NCBI RefSeq assembly: GCF_023073415.1
Contig: NZ_JADPJL010000014.1
Span: 23,059-87,058 of the forward strand
Length of the DNA stretch: 64,000 nucleotides
Reading direction: 5' to 3'
Source of the DNA: Bradyrhizobium sp. 190
Lineage (GTDB): Bacteria > Pseudomonadota > Alphaproteobacteria > Rhizobiales > Xanthobacteraceae
Both the position numbers and the translations under genes were made by a program. Below are positions 1-9,231 of the stretch, piece by piece; the stretch's first letter is position 1; each line of letters opens with the position of its first letter. Below the pieces are notes generated by a model. The model ran no database searches and was not told the DNA's origin. It was given only the letters and a program-made list of their open reading frames with translations.

Positions 1-483
1 ATGCTGGCGGCGCAGCGCGCCGGGATCGCGGAGACGACCGTCGTCGATATTGCGAAGGCGCCGCTGGCGTTTGCCAAGCGATTGGGCGCCAATCATGTCG
101 TCGATATCTCCGGTGGCGAAGAGGCGTTGAAGGCGGAAGCTGCGGCGCGTCCGTTCGATGTCGCATTCGAAGTCTCGGGCACGGCCGCTGGCCTTGCCAG
201 CGCCATCGGCGTCATCAGGCGCGGCGGTGTTGTGGTTCAGGTTGGCAACCTGCCCGGCGGGCAGATCCCGGTGCCGGCGAATGCTGTCATGGCCAAGGAG
301 ATCGACCTCCGCGGCTCGTTCCGCTTCGGGACGGAATTCTTCACCGCGGTCGAACTGATCGCCGATGGCAGCGTCGATGTGCTTTCGCTGGTGACAGCTC
401 AACGCCCACTATCGGTCGCGCCCGATGCAGTGCGGCTGGCGCTCGACCGCTCGCAGAGCGTCAAGGTCGTGCTGACGGCTTGA
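1..483 (+). CDS. L-idonate 5-dehydrogenase-like alcohol dehydrogenase (3' part only)
   Basis: This is the C-terminal 160 residues of a medium-chain zinc-type alcohol dehydrogenase; the gene begins before the window, so the ATG at base 1 is only the edge. What remains is the second half of the NAD-binding Rossmann domain (VVDIAKAPLAFAKRLGA, then GANHVVDI and FDVAFEVSGT) and the C-terminal substrate-domain segment (IRRGGVVVQVGNLPGG, then KEIDLRGSFRFG). The GNLPGG and RGSFRF wording resembles L-idonate 5-dehydrogenases, which interconvert L-idonate and 5-ketogluconate. It sits 28 bp ahead of uxuA on the same strand, so both probably belong to one sugar-acid operon. The exact polyol or sugar-acid substrate is an inference. 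Confidence 0.75.
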   Translation: MLAAQRAGIAETTVVDIAKAPLAFAKRLGANHVVDISGGEEALKAEAAARPFDVAFEVSGTAAGLASAIGVIRRGGVVVQVGNLPGGQIPVPANAVMAKEIDLRGSFRFGTEFFTAVELIADGSVDVLSLVTAQRPLSVAPDAVRLALDRSQSVKVVLTA

Positions 484-511
484 TTGCATTTTTCGTTTCA
501 GGAGATCGCCC

Positions 512-1705
512 ATGATGCTGCAGGGATGGCGGTGGTACGGCCCCAGTGATCCCGTATCGCTCGATGATATCCGCCAGGCCGGCGCGACCGATGTGGTGAC
601 GGCGCTGCATCAGGTGCCGATCGGCGAGGCGTGGACGCGCGCCGCGGTCGAGGAGCGCAAGAACCTGATCGAGAACAGCCAGCCCGGTCGTTCGCCGTTG
701 ACATGGTCGGTGGTGGAATCGATTCCGATCCCCGATGACGTCAAGCGGCTCGGCGGCGGCGCGACGCGCTCGATCGAAGCCTGGATCGCAAGCCTCGAGG
801 CGGTGGCTGCCGCCGGCATCAAGATCATCTGTTACAACTTCATGCCGGTCGTGGACTGGTGCCGCACCGATCTCGAATGGGAACTGCCGAACGGCGCCAA
901 GGCGATGCGCTTCGACCAGGAGCGCTTCGCTGCGTTCGATCTGCATATCCTGCAGCGGCCGGAAGCGCCGGCCGAATATTCCGAGGCCGCGCGGCGTCGC
1001 GCCAAGGAGGTTTATTCGCAGATGACGGAGGCCGATATCGATGTCCTCGTCACCAACATTGCCAGCGCGCTGCCGGGCTCTACGACGGATCCGCTGACGA
1101 TCCCGCAATTCCGCGACCGCTTGCAGCAATATCGCGGCATCGATTCCGCGGTGCTGCGCCGGCACCTCAGCGAATTCCTCGCGCGCGTGACGCCGGTCGC
1201 CGAAGCCCTCGGCGTGACGCTGACGCTGCATCCGGACGATCCGCCGCGGCCGCTGTTCGGCCTGCCGCGCATTGCCTCGTCAGCCGAGGACTATCAAGCG
1301 CTGTTCGACGCGGTGCCCTCCAAGGCCAACGGAATCTGCTTCTGTACTGGTTCCCTCGGCGTGCGGGCGGAGAACGATCTGCCCGCGATGGCGAAACGCT
1401 TCGCGCCGCGGATCGGCTTTGCCCACCTGCGCGCGACCAAGCGGGAAGGCGACGGCCTGTCGTTCTTCGAGTCCGATCATCTCGACGGCGACGTCGACAT
1501 GATCGCGGTGCTCAAGGCGCTGCTTGCCGAGAACCACAAGCGTTCATCCAGTCATCAGATCGTGTTCCGGCCGGATCACGGCCATCGCATGCTCGACGAT
1601 CTCGCGGAGACCAAGCGGACCAATCCCGGCTATACTGCGATCGGCCGGCTGCGCGGGCTCGCTGAACTGCGCGGCGCCATCCGCGCCATCGAACACGCCG
1701 GCTAA
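512..1705 (+). CDS. uxuA: Mannonate dehydratase
   Basis: This enzyme dehydrates D-mannonate to 2-keto-3-deoxy-D-gluconate in cytoplasmic hexuronate catabolism. The 397-residue protein opens with MLQGWRWYGPSDPVSL and carries the family's metal-site pattern: H240 in HPDDPPRP, C278 in CTGSLG, H305 in AHLRATK and D355 in RPDHGH. These match the His-Cys-His-Asp set known to hold Mn2+ in bacterial UxuA. The ATG follows CAGGAG at good Shine-Dalgarno distance. It lies downstream of an L-idonate-dehydrogenase-like gene, consistent with a uronate/aldonate operon whose earlier genes are outside the window. It ends one base from the convergent ABC ATPase gene, with no terminator-like hairpin between them. 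Confidence 0.93.
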   Translation: MMLQGWRWYGPSDPVSLDDIRQAGATDVVTALHQVPIGEAWTRAAVEERKNLIENSQPGRSPLTWSVVESIPIPDDVKRLGGGATRSIEAWIASLEAVAAAGIKIICYNFMPVVDWCRTDLEWELPNGAKAMRFDQERFAAFDLHILQRPEAPAEYSEAARRRAKEVYSQMTEADIDVLVTNIASALPGSTTDPLTIPQFRDRLQQYRGIDSAVLRRHLSEFLARVTPVAEALGVTLTLHPDDPPRPLFGLPRIASSAEDYQALFDAVPSKANGICFCTGSLGVRAENDLPAMAKRFAPRIGFAHLRATKREGDGLSFFESDHLDGDVDMIAVLKALLAENHKRSSSHQIVFRPDHGHRMLDDLAETKRTNPGYTAIGRLRGLAELRGAIRAIEHAG

Positions 1706-1706
1706 C

Positions 1707-2786
1707 TCAGACGAGCGTCTTCGCCTGCTTGGCGGCCTCGAACGCCGCCAGCCGCTCGGCGAATTTGCCGTTGGCGAGGCCGGCGCGCGCGATGATGGTG
1801 GGGATGGGCAACGTCTCGAAGAAGTGACAGGCCACGCGATGGCCGGGCGCTGCCTCGCGCAGCTTCGGCTCCTCGGCCGCGCAGCGTGGCTGCGCATGCG
1901 GGCAGCGGGTGTGGAAGCGGCAACCGGTCGGCGGCTTGAACGGGCTCGGCACGTCGCCCTGCAGCATGACGCGCGTGGTGCGCAAGCCCGGATCGGGCTT
2001 GGGAATCGCCGCCAGCAGCGCCTGGGTATAGGGATGCAGCGGCCGATCGTAGAGCGTCTTCTTGTCCGATATCTCGACCAGCTTTCCCAGATACATCACC
2101 GCGACGCGGTCGCTGATGTGCTTCACCACGGCGAGATCATGGGCAATGAACAGGTAGGAGAGGCCGAAGCGCTGTTGCAGATTCTGCAGGAGGTTGACGA
2201 TCTGCGCCTGGATCGAGACATCAAGCGCCGACACCGGCTCGTCGCAGACGATCAGGTCGGGATTGACGGCGAGCGCGCGGGCGATGCCGATGCGTTGGCG
2301 CTGCCCACCCGAGAACTGGTGCGGATAGCGCCTGGCGTGTTCGGGCGACAGGCCGACGATGTCAAGGAGCTCACGCCCGCGCGCGGCGCGTGACGAGGCG
2401 TTGCCGATCTCGTGGACCCGCAGCGGCTCGTCCAGGATTTCGCCCACGGTCATGCGCGGGTTGAGCGAGGCGTACGGATCCTGAAAAATGATCTGCATGT
2501 GCCTGCGCATCCGGCGCAGCGAATCCTTGTCGAGATTGGCGATTTCCTTGCCCTTGAAGCGCACCGAGCCCGACGTCGGGTCCATCAGGCGCAGGATCAG
2601 GCGTCCCGTGGTCGACTTGCCGCAGCCGGATTCGCCAACCAGCGCCAGCGTCTCGCCGCGGGCGATCTCAAAAGTCACATCCTCGACGGCGCGCACGAGT
2701 CCAATCACCTTGCGGCGGATCAGGCCGCGCGTGACCGCAAAGTGCTTGACCAGACCGTCGACCTGCAGAACCGGGGCATCGTTCAT
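1707..2786 (-). CDS. Peptide/opine-type ABC importer ATPase (DppF class)
   Basis: This is one of two ATPases powering a dipeptide/opine/nickel-type ABC importer at the inner membrane. In the 359-residue protein Walker A is GESGCGKS at 51-58, the signature SGGQ at 159-162, Walker B LIVCDE at 178-183, and the C-terminal oligopeptide-ATPase extension has its typical cysteines ([14 protein letters not shown]). The start at 2786 gives [14 protein letters not shown] and overlaps the upstream DppD stop as ATGA, the usual sign of translational coupling. A longer frame to 2870 would add 28 residues that belong to the neighbour's coding sequence. It is the last gene of the six-gene minus-strand operon and converges on uxuA with a single base between stops. 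Confidence 0.9.
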   Translation of the reverse strand: MNDAPVLQVDGLVKHFAVTRGLIRRKVIGLVRAVEDVTFEIARGETLALVGESGCGKSTTGRLILRLMDPTSGSVRFKGKEIANLDKDSLRRMRRHMQIIFQDPYASLNPRMTVGEILDEPLRVHEIGNASSRAARGRELLDIVGLSPEHARRYPHQFSGGQRQRIGIARALAVNPDLIVCDEPVSALDVSIQAQIVNLLQNLQQRFGLSYLFIAHDLAVVKHISDRVAVMYLGKLVEISDKKTLYDRPLHPYTQALLAAIPKPDPGLRTTRVMLQGDVPSPFKPPTGCRFHTRCPHAQPRCAAEEPKLREAAPGHRVACHFFETLPIPTIIARAGLANGKFAERLAAFEAAKQAKTLV

Positions 2787-3763
2787 GACGCCACCTCGAC
2801 CGGCGCCTTCCAGCAAGCCACCTGATGGCCGGGTGCGATATCGCGCAATGGCGGCGGTTGCTGCTTGCAACGCAGGTCCGCGAACGGGCAGCGCGGCGCG
2901 AAGCGACAGCCGGCAGGTTGGTTGTTCGGGCTGGGCACCGTTCCCTCGATGGTGGCGAGGCGTTCGCGGTCGACGTTGATGCGCGGGATCGAGCCGAGCA
3001 AGCCGATCGTATAGGGATGCTGCGGATCGGCGAACAGGTCGTTGACGTCGGCGCTCTCGACGATGCGGCCGGCATACATCACCAGCACCTGATCAGCGAC
3101 CTCGGCGATGACGCCGAGATCGTGCGTAATGATCAGGATCGCCATGCCGAGCCGCTGCTGCAGGTCGCTCAGGAGGTCGAGGATCTGGGCCTGGATGGTG
3201 ACATCCAGCGCCGTCGTCGGCTCGTCGGCGATCAACAGCGCCGGCTCGCAACTCAGCGCCATCGCGATCATGACGCGCTGGCGCATGCCACCCGACATGT
3301 TATGCGGGAAATCGTCGATGCGCTGAGCCGGTGAGGGGATACGCACCAGGTCGAGCATCTCGATCGCGCGTTCTCTCGCCGCGCGCGGCGACATCGCGCT
3401 GTGGGCCAGGATCGCCTCGATGATCTGCTGGCCGACAGTGTGGACCGGATTGAGCGAGGTCATCGGCTCCTGGAAGATCATCGACATCTTGCCGCCGCGC
3501 AGCTTGCGGCGTTCGTCGGCCGAAAGCCGCAGCACGTCGCGATTGCCGAACAGCACCGCCTCGGCCTCGACCTTGCCCGGCGGGCTCGGCACCAGGCCCA
3601 TCACCGACAGCGACGTCACACTCTTGCCGCAGCCGGACTCGCCGACAAGGCCGATCGTGCGTCCGCGGGGAACGCTGAAGCTGATGCCGTCGACGGCGCG
3701 GAACAGGCCGCGATCCGTCGCGAAGTGGGTTTTCAGCCCACGAACCTCGAGGAGTGTATCCAT
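2783..3763 (-). CDS. Peptide/opine-type ABC importer ATPase (DppD class)
   Basis: This is the second ATPase of the importer, 326 residues. Walker A is GESGCGKS at 41-48, followed by the Q-loop [10 protein letters not shown], the signature [12 protein letters not shown], Walker [13 protein letters not shown] and the switch THDLGV. The C-terminal cysteine-rich oligopeptide segment ([14 protein letters not shown]) is typical of DppD/OppD. The ATG at 3763 shares one base with the TGA of the upstream substrate-binding gene (TGATG), and its own stop overlaps the next start as ATGA. The operon therefore appears to be translated as a coupled unit. In this family DppD pairs with DppF as a heterodimer under two permeases, and all four are present here. 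The ligand cannot be read from the ATPase. Confidence 0.9.
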   Translation of the reverse strand: MDTLLEVRGLKTHFATDRGLFRAVDGISFSVPRGRTIGLVGESGCGKSVTSLSVMGLVPSPPGKVEAEAVLFGNRDVLRLSADERRKLRGGKMSMIFQEPMTSLNPVHTVGQQIIEAILAHSAMSPRAARERAIEMLDLVRIPSPAQRIDDFPHNMSGGMRQRVMIAMALSCEPALLIADEPTTALDVTIQAQILDLLSDLQQRLGMAILIITHDLGVIAEVADQVLVMYAGRIVESADVNDLFADPQHPYTIGLLGSIPRINVDRERLATIEGTVPSPNNQPAGCRFAPRCPFADLRCKQQPPPLRDIAPGHQVACWKAPVEVAS

Positions 3764-5334
3764 CAGAACGAATAATCCAGTCCCTTGTAGAAGGTGTTCT
3801 GATAGAGCATGTGCGGCCTGACGCCCTTCATCTTCTTCGAACTCGTCGTATACATCGCGACGTTCATTACCGGCATCAACAGATGCTCATTCGTCACCTT
3901 CTCCTGCACGCGCGCATAGTTGAGCGCGCGCTCGGTGTCGGTCAATGCGCCGCGGCCGGCGCTCAGCCACTCGTCGGTCTCGGCGTCCTTCCAGTTCATG
4001 CGATTGGGGGTGGGGATGTTCTTCGAGTTGAAATAGATATTCATCAGCTCACCCGCCGACAGATAGGGCACCGTCACGGTCCACAGCTCGTAGTCCTGTT
4101 TGCCCATCTCGGCTGGCGCAATCGTGGAGTCGTAGCCGACGATCTTCCAGTCGACGCCGATCTTGCGCATATAGCCCTGAATGGCTTCGGAGACGCGCGG
4201 GAAATAGCTAACCTGCGTGAACAGCACACGGGGCGCGAGCTTCATGCCGTCCTTCTCGCGGATGCCGTCACTGCCTACCTTCCACCCTGCCTCGTCCAGG
4301 AGCTGCTTCGCCCGCTCGACGTCCTCCTTGATGACACCCTTGGTCTTTTCGGCGAAGTCGAGCGCCTTCGGATCGACGAAGGTGTACGCCGGTTCGGCAT
4401 TGCCCAGCATGACGCCCTTGACGATGTCGGCGCGATTGATCGCGATGTTCATCGCCTCGCGCACGCGCTTGTCGGAGACCATCGGGCGCGTGATCTTGTA
4501 GCCGTAATACATCAGCTGGAAGTTCGGCTGGGCTTCCTGGACAGTCAGGTTGGGCGCAGCCTTGACCTGCGCGATGAATTGCAGCGGAACCTGGTGGCTG
4601 AGATCGAATTGACCGCCCATGATCGCGGCGACGCGGCTGGCGTCCTCGGGCACGATCTTGATGCTGAGCTTGTCGAATTTCACCGGGCCCTTGTTCGTGT
4701 ACATCGAGGGGCCCCATTTGTAGGCGTCGTGGCGCTTCAGCACGATTTCGGTGCGCGGCTGCCAGCTCTCGAAGCACCACGGTCCGGTGCCGTCAATTCC
4801 CTTGATGCCGTAGTCCTTGCCCAGCGTTTCCACGCTCTCCTTGCTATGGATCGCGTTGGTGTACATGGTGAGCTGCAGCAGCAATTCGGAGTAGGGTTCG
4901 TTAAGCTCATACTCGACGGTGTAGGGATCGGGCGCGCGGAGTTCCTTGATGTCGCCGGCGCGCCAATGATACGGCGCCTTGGTGTCGGGATCCTTCAGCC
5001 GCTTGAAGCTGTAGACGACGTCGGCGGCGGTGAACTTCTTGCCGCTGCAGAACGTCACGTCGTCGCGCAGCTTGAAGGTATAGGTTCTGCCGTCCTCGCT
5101 GATCGTCCACGACTTGGCGAGATAGGGGATCGCGGTCTTGCCGTCCCAGTCGAGCGCCACCAACGTATCCTGGAACATGTTGACGATATCCGACGTCGGC
5201 GACCACGTCGTGCGCTGGCCGTCGTAATGCGGCGCGTCCAGCGACTTCATCACCCGCAAGGTCTGCGCCTCGGCGGCTGAAGCAATTCCGACCGCTCCCA
5301 GCAGCGCCGCAACGCCCGTCAAAATGCTGCGCAT
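3763..5334 (-). CDS. ABC substrate-binding protein, family 5 (copy A)
   Basis: This periplasmic solute-binding protein of the DppA/OppA (SBP_bac_5) family has 523 residues and begins with a Sec signal peptide (hydrophobic stretch [16 protein letters not shown], likely cut near EAQ-TLRV). The family hallmarks are [31 protein letters not shown] and [11 protein letters not shown]. It is strongly similar along its full length to copy B just upstream (both have [23 protein letters not shown] and [11 protein letters not shown] blocks), so the two arose by tandem duplication. It lies between copy B (15 bp gap) and DppD (one-base overlap). The ligand is unknown; the family includes peptides, opines, nickel chelates and some glycosides. 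Confidence 0.88.
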   Translation of the reverse strand: MRSILTGVAALLGAVGIASAAEAQTLRVMKSLDAPHYDGQRTTWSPTSDIVNMFQDTLVALDWDGKTAIPYLAKSWTISEDGRTYTFKLRDDVTFCSGKKFTAADVVYSFKRLKDPDTKAPYHWRAGDIKELRAPDPYTVEYELNEPYSELLLQLTMYTNAIHSKESVETLGKDYGIKGIDGTGPWCFESWQPRTEIVLKRHDAYKWGPSMYTNKGPVKFDKLSIKIVPEDASRVAAIMGGQFDLSHQVPLQFIAQVKAAPNLTVQEAQPNFQLMYYGYKITRPMVSDKRVREAMNIAINRADIVKGVMLGNAEPAYTFVDPKALDFAEKTKGVIKEDVERAKQLLDEAGWKVGSDGIREKDGMKLAPRVLFTQVSYFPRVSEAIQGYMRKIGVDWKIVGYDSTIAPAEMGKQDYELWTVTVPYLSAGELMNIYFNSKNIPTPNRMNWKDAETDEWLSAGRGALTDTERALNYARVQEKVTNEHLLMPVMNVAMYTTSSKKMKGVRPHMLYQNTFYKGLDYSF

Positions 5335-5349
5335 CGTATTCTCTCCCTG

Positions 5350-6918
5350 TTATTTCTGGCGCGACACGTCCAGGCCTTTGTAAAAAGTGTTCTGGTAGAT
5401 CATGTGCGGCCTGGCATCGGTGATCTTCTTGTTGGCCACCTGGTCCATGTTGATGTTGAGCACGGGTATCCAGAGGTGCTCGCGCATCACCTTCTGCTGC
5501 ACCAGCGCATAGTATTTGGCGCGGTCGGCCTCGGTCAGTGCCGAGCGGCCCTGCTTCAGCCAATCATCAGTCTCGGCGTCCTTCCAGTTCATCCGGTTCG
5601 GCGTCGGGATGTTCCTGGAGTCGAAGTAGATGTTCATGAGGTCGCCGGCCGACAGATAGGGCACTGTCACCGACCAGATTTCGTAGTCCTGCTCGGCCAT
5701 CTTGGCGGGAGCAATGGTGGAGTCCCAGGGCTGAAGCTGCCACTGCACGCCGATGCGGCGCAGGTAGCCCTGGATCGCCTCGGCGACCCGCGGCGTGTTG
5801 CCGGCCTGGGTATAGTAGACCTTGGGCTGCAGCTTGACGCCGTCCTTCTCGCGGACGCCGTCGCTGCCCATCTTCCAGCCGGCCTCGTCGAGCAGCGCCT
5901 TTGCGCGCTCAATGTCCTCCTTCACGATGCCCTTGGTGCCGGCGTCGTGATCGAGGGCGTCGGGATCGACGATAGTGAAGGCAGGATCGGCGTTGCCGAG
6001 CAGGATACCTTTGGCAATCTCGCCGCGGTTGATGGCGATGCTCATCGCCTCTCGCACCCGCCGGTCCTCCACCATCGGCCGCGTCGTCTTGAAGCCGAAA
6101 TAGAGCAACTGAAAATTCGGCTTGGCGGCGGTGACGGTCAGCATCGGGGCGGCCTTGGCCTGGGCGATGAAGGCCGGAGGAAACTGGTGGGTCATGTCGA
6201 ACTGCCCGGCCATCATCGCTGCGACGCGGCTGGACTCCTCGGGCATGATCTTCATGCTGAGCTTTTCGAACTTCACCGGCCCCTTGTTCTTGTACAAAGA
6301 CGGGCCCCATTTGTAGGCGTCGTGGCGCTTGAGCACGATCTCGGTGCGCGGCTGCCAACTATCGAAACACCAGGGTCCGGTGCCGTCGGCGCCCTTGATG
6401 CCGTAATCCTTGCCGAGCGCCTCGACGCTCTCCTTGTTATGGATGACGTTGGTGAACATCGTTAGTTGCAGCAGCAGTTCGGAGTAAGGCTCGTTCAGCT
6501 CATACTCGACGGTGTGGGGGTCGGGCGCGCGCAGCTCCTTGATATTGCCCGCGCGCCAGGCATAGGGCGCCTTGATCGCGGGATCCTTCAGGCGCTTGAA
6601 GGTGTAGACGACGTCATCGGCGGTGAATTTCTTGCCGCTGCAGAACGACACGTCGTCGCGGAGCTTGAATGTATAGGTTCTGCCGTCCTCGCTGATCGTC
6701 CACGACTTGGCGAGATAGGGAACCGGCGTACGGCCGTCCCAGTCGAGCGCCACCAGCGTGTCCTGGAACATGTTGACGATGTCGGAGGTCGGTCCCCAGG
6801 TCGTGCGTTGCGCATCGTAATGCGGCGCGTCGATGCCCTTCATCAGTTGGAGCGTCTGGGCCGTTGCCGGGCCCGTAACGCTGAGTGCCAGACACATTCC
6901 CAGTACGATCCTGATCAT
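5350..6918 (-). CDS. ABC substrate-binding protein, family 5 (copy B)
   Basis: This is the second periplasmic family-5 binding protein of the operon, 522 residues, with a short signal peptide (MIRIVLGMCLALSVTGPATAQ). It matches copy A block by block ([68 protein letters not shown]) and differs mostly in surface stretches. The start at 6918 is chosen because the ATG overlaps the stop of the upstream permease as ATGA and is followed at once by the signal peptide. The frame stays open to 7215, but those extra 99 residues are arginine-rich read-through of the permease gene. Having two binding proteins for one permease pair may broaden ligand range or provide separate affinities. Confidence 0.88.
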   Translation of the reverse strand: MIRIVLGMCLALSVTGPATAQTLQLMKGIDAPHYDAQRTTWGPTSDIVNMFQDTLVALDWDGRTPVPYLAKSWTISEDGRTYTFKLRDDVSFCSGKKFTADDVVYTFKRLKDPAIKAPYAWRAGNIKELRAPDPHTVEYELNEPYSELLLQLTMFTNVIHNKESVEALGKDYGIKGADGTGPWCFDSWQPRTEIVLKRHDAYKWGPSLYKNKGPVKFEKLSMKIMPEESSRVAAMMAGQFDMTHQFPPAFIAQAKAAPMLTVTAAKPNFQLLYFGFKTTRPMVEDRRVREAMSIAINRGEIAKGILLGNADPAFTIVDPDALDHDAGTKGIVKEDIERAKALLDEAGWKMGSDGVREKDGVKLQPKVYYTQAGNTPRVAEAIQGYLRRIGVQWQLQPWDSTIAPAKMAEQDYEIWSVTVPYLSAGDLMNIYFDSRNIPTPNRMNWKDAETDDWLKQGRSALTEADRAKYYALVQQKVMREHLWIPVLNINMDQVANKKITDARPHMIYQNTFYKGLDVSRQK

Positions 6919-7802
6919 GTCTGCAGCCTCGGATCGAGGACGTCGCGGAATGCGTCGCCCAGAAGATTGGCGGCCAGCACGATCACGAAGATCGCACAGC
7001 TCGGGATCGTCGCGATGTGCGGCGCCATGAACAGGAAGTCGCGGCCTTGCGCTGCCATCATGCCGAGTTCGGCGGTCGGCGGTTGCGCGCCCATGCCGAG
7101 GAAGCCGAGCGCGGCGCCGATCAGGATGATCTGGCCGAAGCGTAAGGTAAGAAACACGAAGATCGTCGAAATGCAGTTGAGCGTCAGATAGCGCCAGATC
7201 AGTTCGCGGTCGCACACGCCGACGGCGCGGCCGGCTTCCATGAATTCCTGGCCCATCACGCTTATCGCAGCACCTCGCGCCACTCGCGCGACATCGGGCA
7301 CGGTGGCGACGACGAGCGCGATCACCACGGCCGTCAACCCGGCGCCGAAGATCGCGGCGACCGCCAGCCCGATCAGGATCGCGGGGAAGGCCAGCATCAC
7401 GTCGACCAGCCGCATGATCCAGCCATCGAGACGGCGATAATAGGCGGCGAGGATGCCGAGAACGCCGCCGATGACGCCGCCGACGATCACGCCGACCAGC
7501 CCCAGCATCAACGTGTTACGCGTGCCGTAGATGACGCGGCTGAAGATGTCCCGGCCGGTGTTGTCGGTGCCGAACCAGTGCTCTGCGCCGGGCGGCTGCA
7601 TCACCTTGGTGAGATCCGTGAAGTAGGGATCGTAGGGCGCGATCCAGGGCGCAAACATTGCGGCGAACACGATCACCGTGAGCACCAGCCCGGCCATGGC
7701 AGCCACGCGGTCGCGCGCCAGACGGCGCAGCACCCCGGAACGGGCGAATACGCCGGTGTCGCGCTCTTGGACAAAGCCTGTATCGAGAGCCTCGGCGCTC
7801 AT
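6915..7802 (-). CDS. Peptide/opine-type ABC permease (DppC class)
   Basis: This inner-membrane permease subunit has 295 residues. A short cytoplasmic N-terminus leads into TM1 (VAAMAGLVLTVIVFAAMFAPWIAPYDPY). The conserved DppC loop HWFGTDNTGRDIFSRVIYGTR is followed by further membrane spans and the EAA-type coupling loop ... EFMEAGRAVGVCDRELIWRYL. The ATG at 7802 overlaps the DppB stop by ATGA and is preferred over a frame open to 7958, whose extra residues are DppB read out of frame. With DppB it forms the translocation pore. Its stop also overlaps the next start, so dppB-dppC-SBP-SBP-dppD-dppF is a single tightly packed transcript. Confidence 0.9.
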   Translation of the reverse strand: MSAEALDTGFVQERDTGVFARSGVLRRLARDRVAAMAGLVLTVIVFAAMFAPWIAPYDPYFTDLTKVMQPPGAEHWFGTDNTGRDIFSRVIYGTRNTLMLGLVGVIVGGVIGGVLGILAAYYRRLDGWIMRLVDVMLAFPAILIGLAVAAIFGAGLTAVVIALVVATVPDVARVARGAAISVMGQEFMEAGRAVGVCDRELIWRYLTLNCISTIFVFLTLRFGQIILIGAALGFLGMGAQPPTAELGMMAAQGRDFLFMAPHIATIPSCAIFVIVLAANLLGDAFRDVLDPRLQT

Positions 7803-8737
7803 CGTCGCTGCACCCTCGGATCGAGATAGACGTAGAGCACATCGACCAGCAGGTTGATCGACAGGAAGGCGATCGCGAGGATCATGATCGCGCCCTGTGC
7901 GGTCGGAAAATCGCTGGAGACGATGGCGCCGACGGCGAGCCGGCCGACGCCGGGCCACGAGAACATGGTCTCGGTGACGACGGCACCGCCGAGCAGGAAC
8001 GCCGCCTGCAGCCCGATCAGCGTGACGACGGGGATCATGGCGTTGCGCAGCGCGTGATGGATGATCACCACCCGTTCACGCAGTCCCTTGGCGCGCGCCG
8101 TGCGTACGAAATCGGCGCCGAGCACTTCGAGCACGGCGGTGCGCGTCAGGCGCGCGATCGGGCCGATCAGCACCGCGCCCAGCGTCAGCGCCGGCAGGAT
8201 CAGGCTCGGCAGTCCGCCGTCCCATATCGGCCCGGTGCGGCCGGTGAATGGCAAGAGCGCCCATTTGAACCCGACATACTGGATCAGGATCAGGCCGATG
8301 AAGAACACCGGCATCGATACGCCGGCCACCGAGCAGGCCATGATGACGCGGTCAGTGAGGCGGCCGCGGTTGACGGCGGCCAGCGTTCCGAGCGCGAGCC
8401 CGATCGGCACGGCGAGCAGCATCGCGCCCAGCATCAGTTCGACCGTAGGCCCGATGGTCATCGCCAGTTCCTCGCTCACCATCCGGTTGGAAATGATGGA
8501 GCGGCCGAGATCCCCACGCAGCACACGCAGGATGTATTCGAAGAACTGGATGGGAATAGATCTGTCGAGGCCGAGTTCCAGGCGGATGGCGGCGATGGTC
8601 TCGGCCTTGGCATCGGGCCCGGCAATGATCATCGCCGGATCGGCCGGCACGACCTGCAACAGGCAAAAGCAGAGGAAGAGAACCCCGAGCAAGGCGGGGA
8701 ACGAAATCAGCAGACGATGGACGATCTGTTGTCCCAT
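7799..8737 (-). CDS. Peptide/opine-type ABC permease (DppB class)
   Basis: This is the first gene of the minus-strand importer operon, 312 residues. Typical DppB features are the N-terminal span (LLISFPALLGVLFLCFCLLQVVPADPA), the motif GLDRSIPIQFFEYILRVLRGDLGRS, five or six membrane spans, and the EAA coupling loop around VLGADFVRTARAKGLRERVVIIHHALRNA. The C-terminus ends VDVLYVYLDPRVQRR, as usual in the family. The ATG at 8737 sits after a region of about 490 bp that separates it from the divergent SulP gene and holds two tandem palindromes that look like IclR-type operators. DppB and DppC make the channel; the two family-5 binding proteins deliver ligand to it. Confidence 0.9.
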   Translation of the reverse strand: MGQQIVHRLLISFPALLGVLFLCFCLLQVVPADPAMIIAGPDAKAETIAAIRLELGLDRSIPIQFFEYILRVLRGDLGRSIISNRMVSEELAMTIGPTVELMLGAMLLAVPIGLALGTLAAVNRGRLTDRVIMACSVAGVSMPVFFIGLILIQYVGFKWALLPFTGRTGPIWDGGLPSLILPALTLGAVLIGPIARLTRTAVLEVLGADFVRTARAKGLRERVVIIHHALRNAMIPVVTLIGLQAAFLLGGAVVTETMFSWPGVGRLAVGAIVSSDFPTAQGAIMILAIAFLSINLLVDVLYVYLDPRVQRR

Positions 8738-9231
8738 GCGACGCCAACGGACGAGTTCGGCCTAAAGGAACTCACGCGCCGACGTTGACGCTTTTGTTTC
8801 CCCCTCGGCAGCCGCGCTTCGTCCGACGTGCGCAGCTTTTGCTTATAGCTGGATAGTGGCACCTGTCCGACGCGGCGTCACGCCCAATTTGCCAATTCGT
8901 TCCGGCTGCGTCCTTTTGCGCGTGATGCTGTGATGACATTTCGCAATGCGAATATTTCGTCTCACGAAAACAAGTGCACACGTGCAGGTCGTCGCTCTTT
9001 ACTGGTGGCGCGTGCGAAGGATGCGCACAACCTAAAGCGGACGCGGGCTGTCGACGTCGAAAGTGTTGCTGGATGCCGCGATCGCTCATCGCAACCTCAG
9101 GCATGCTGGCGTCGGCTGATCCGTGCTTTTACGGGGGCTCATCTCCACGCCATTGCGATGATCGGGAGTTTTTCTGGTTCCGCCTTTAGCCCTTCGCTAT
9201 AATCCGCGAATCCTTGATCGGTTAATATGCA
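8738..9231. other. Divergent intergenic region upstream of the importer operon and the SulP gene
   Basis: These 494 bp contain no convincing gene: short open frames lack ribosome-binding sites and recognisable sequence. The notable content is the pair of tandem palindromes at 8939-8969, about 200 bp upstream of the dppB start. The sequence just before the SulP ATG has no clear Shine-Dalgarno. The length leaves room for two independent promoters and perhaps a long leader, but I cannot identify either promoter with confidence. Confidence 0.6.
8939..8969. promoter_or_regulatory. Two tandem IclR-like operator palindromes
   Basis: Two 15-bp near-perfect inverted repeats lie one base apart: TTTCGCAATGCGAAT (8939-8953) and TTTCGTCTCACGAAA (8955-8969). 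Both fit the pattern TTTCGY-N3-RCGAA, with arms separated by three bases. From family knowledge, arms of this form are common for IclR-type regulators. No IclR gene is in the window, so the regulator would be elsewhere. The site most plausibly controls the minus-strand importer operon. The identity of the regulator is an inference. Confidence 0.55.

Noticed and set aside
3754..5280. Long open frame of about 500 codons on the plus strand opposite binding protein A
   Set aside because: It is antisense to a gene with clear family motifs, has no ribosome-binding site and a His/Arg/Leu-skewed composition typical of GC-rich shadow frames.
5350..7215. A 621-residue fusion of extra N-terminal sequence with binding protein B
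   Set aside because: The added 99 residues are out-of-frame permease sequence; the true start at 6918 gives a signal peptide and an ATGA overlap.
8930..9202. Short plus-strand frames in the 8738-9231 intergenic region as a gene
   Set aside because: No ribosome-binding site, no recognisable sequence, and they overlap the operator palindromes.
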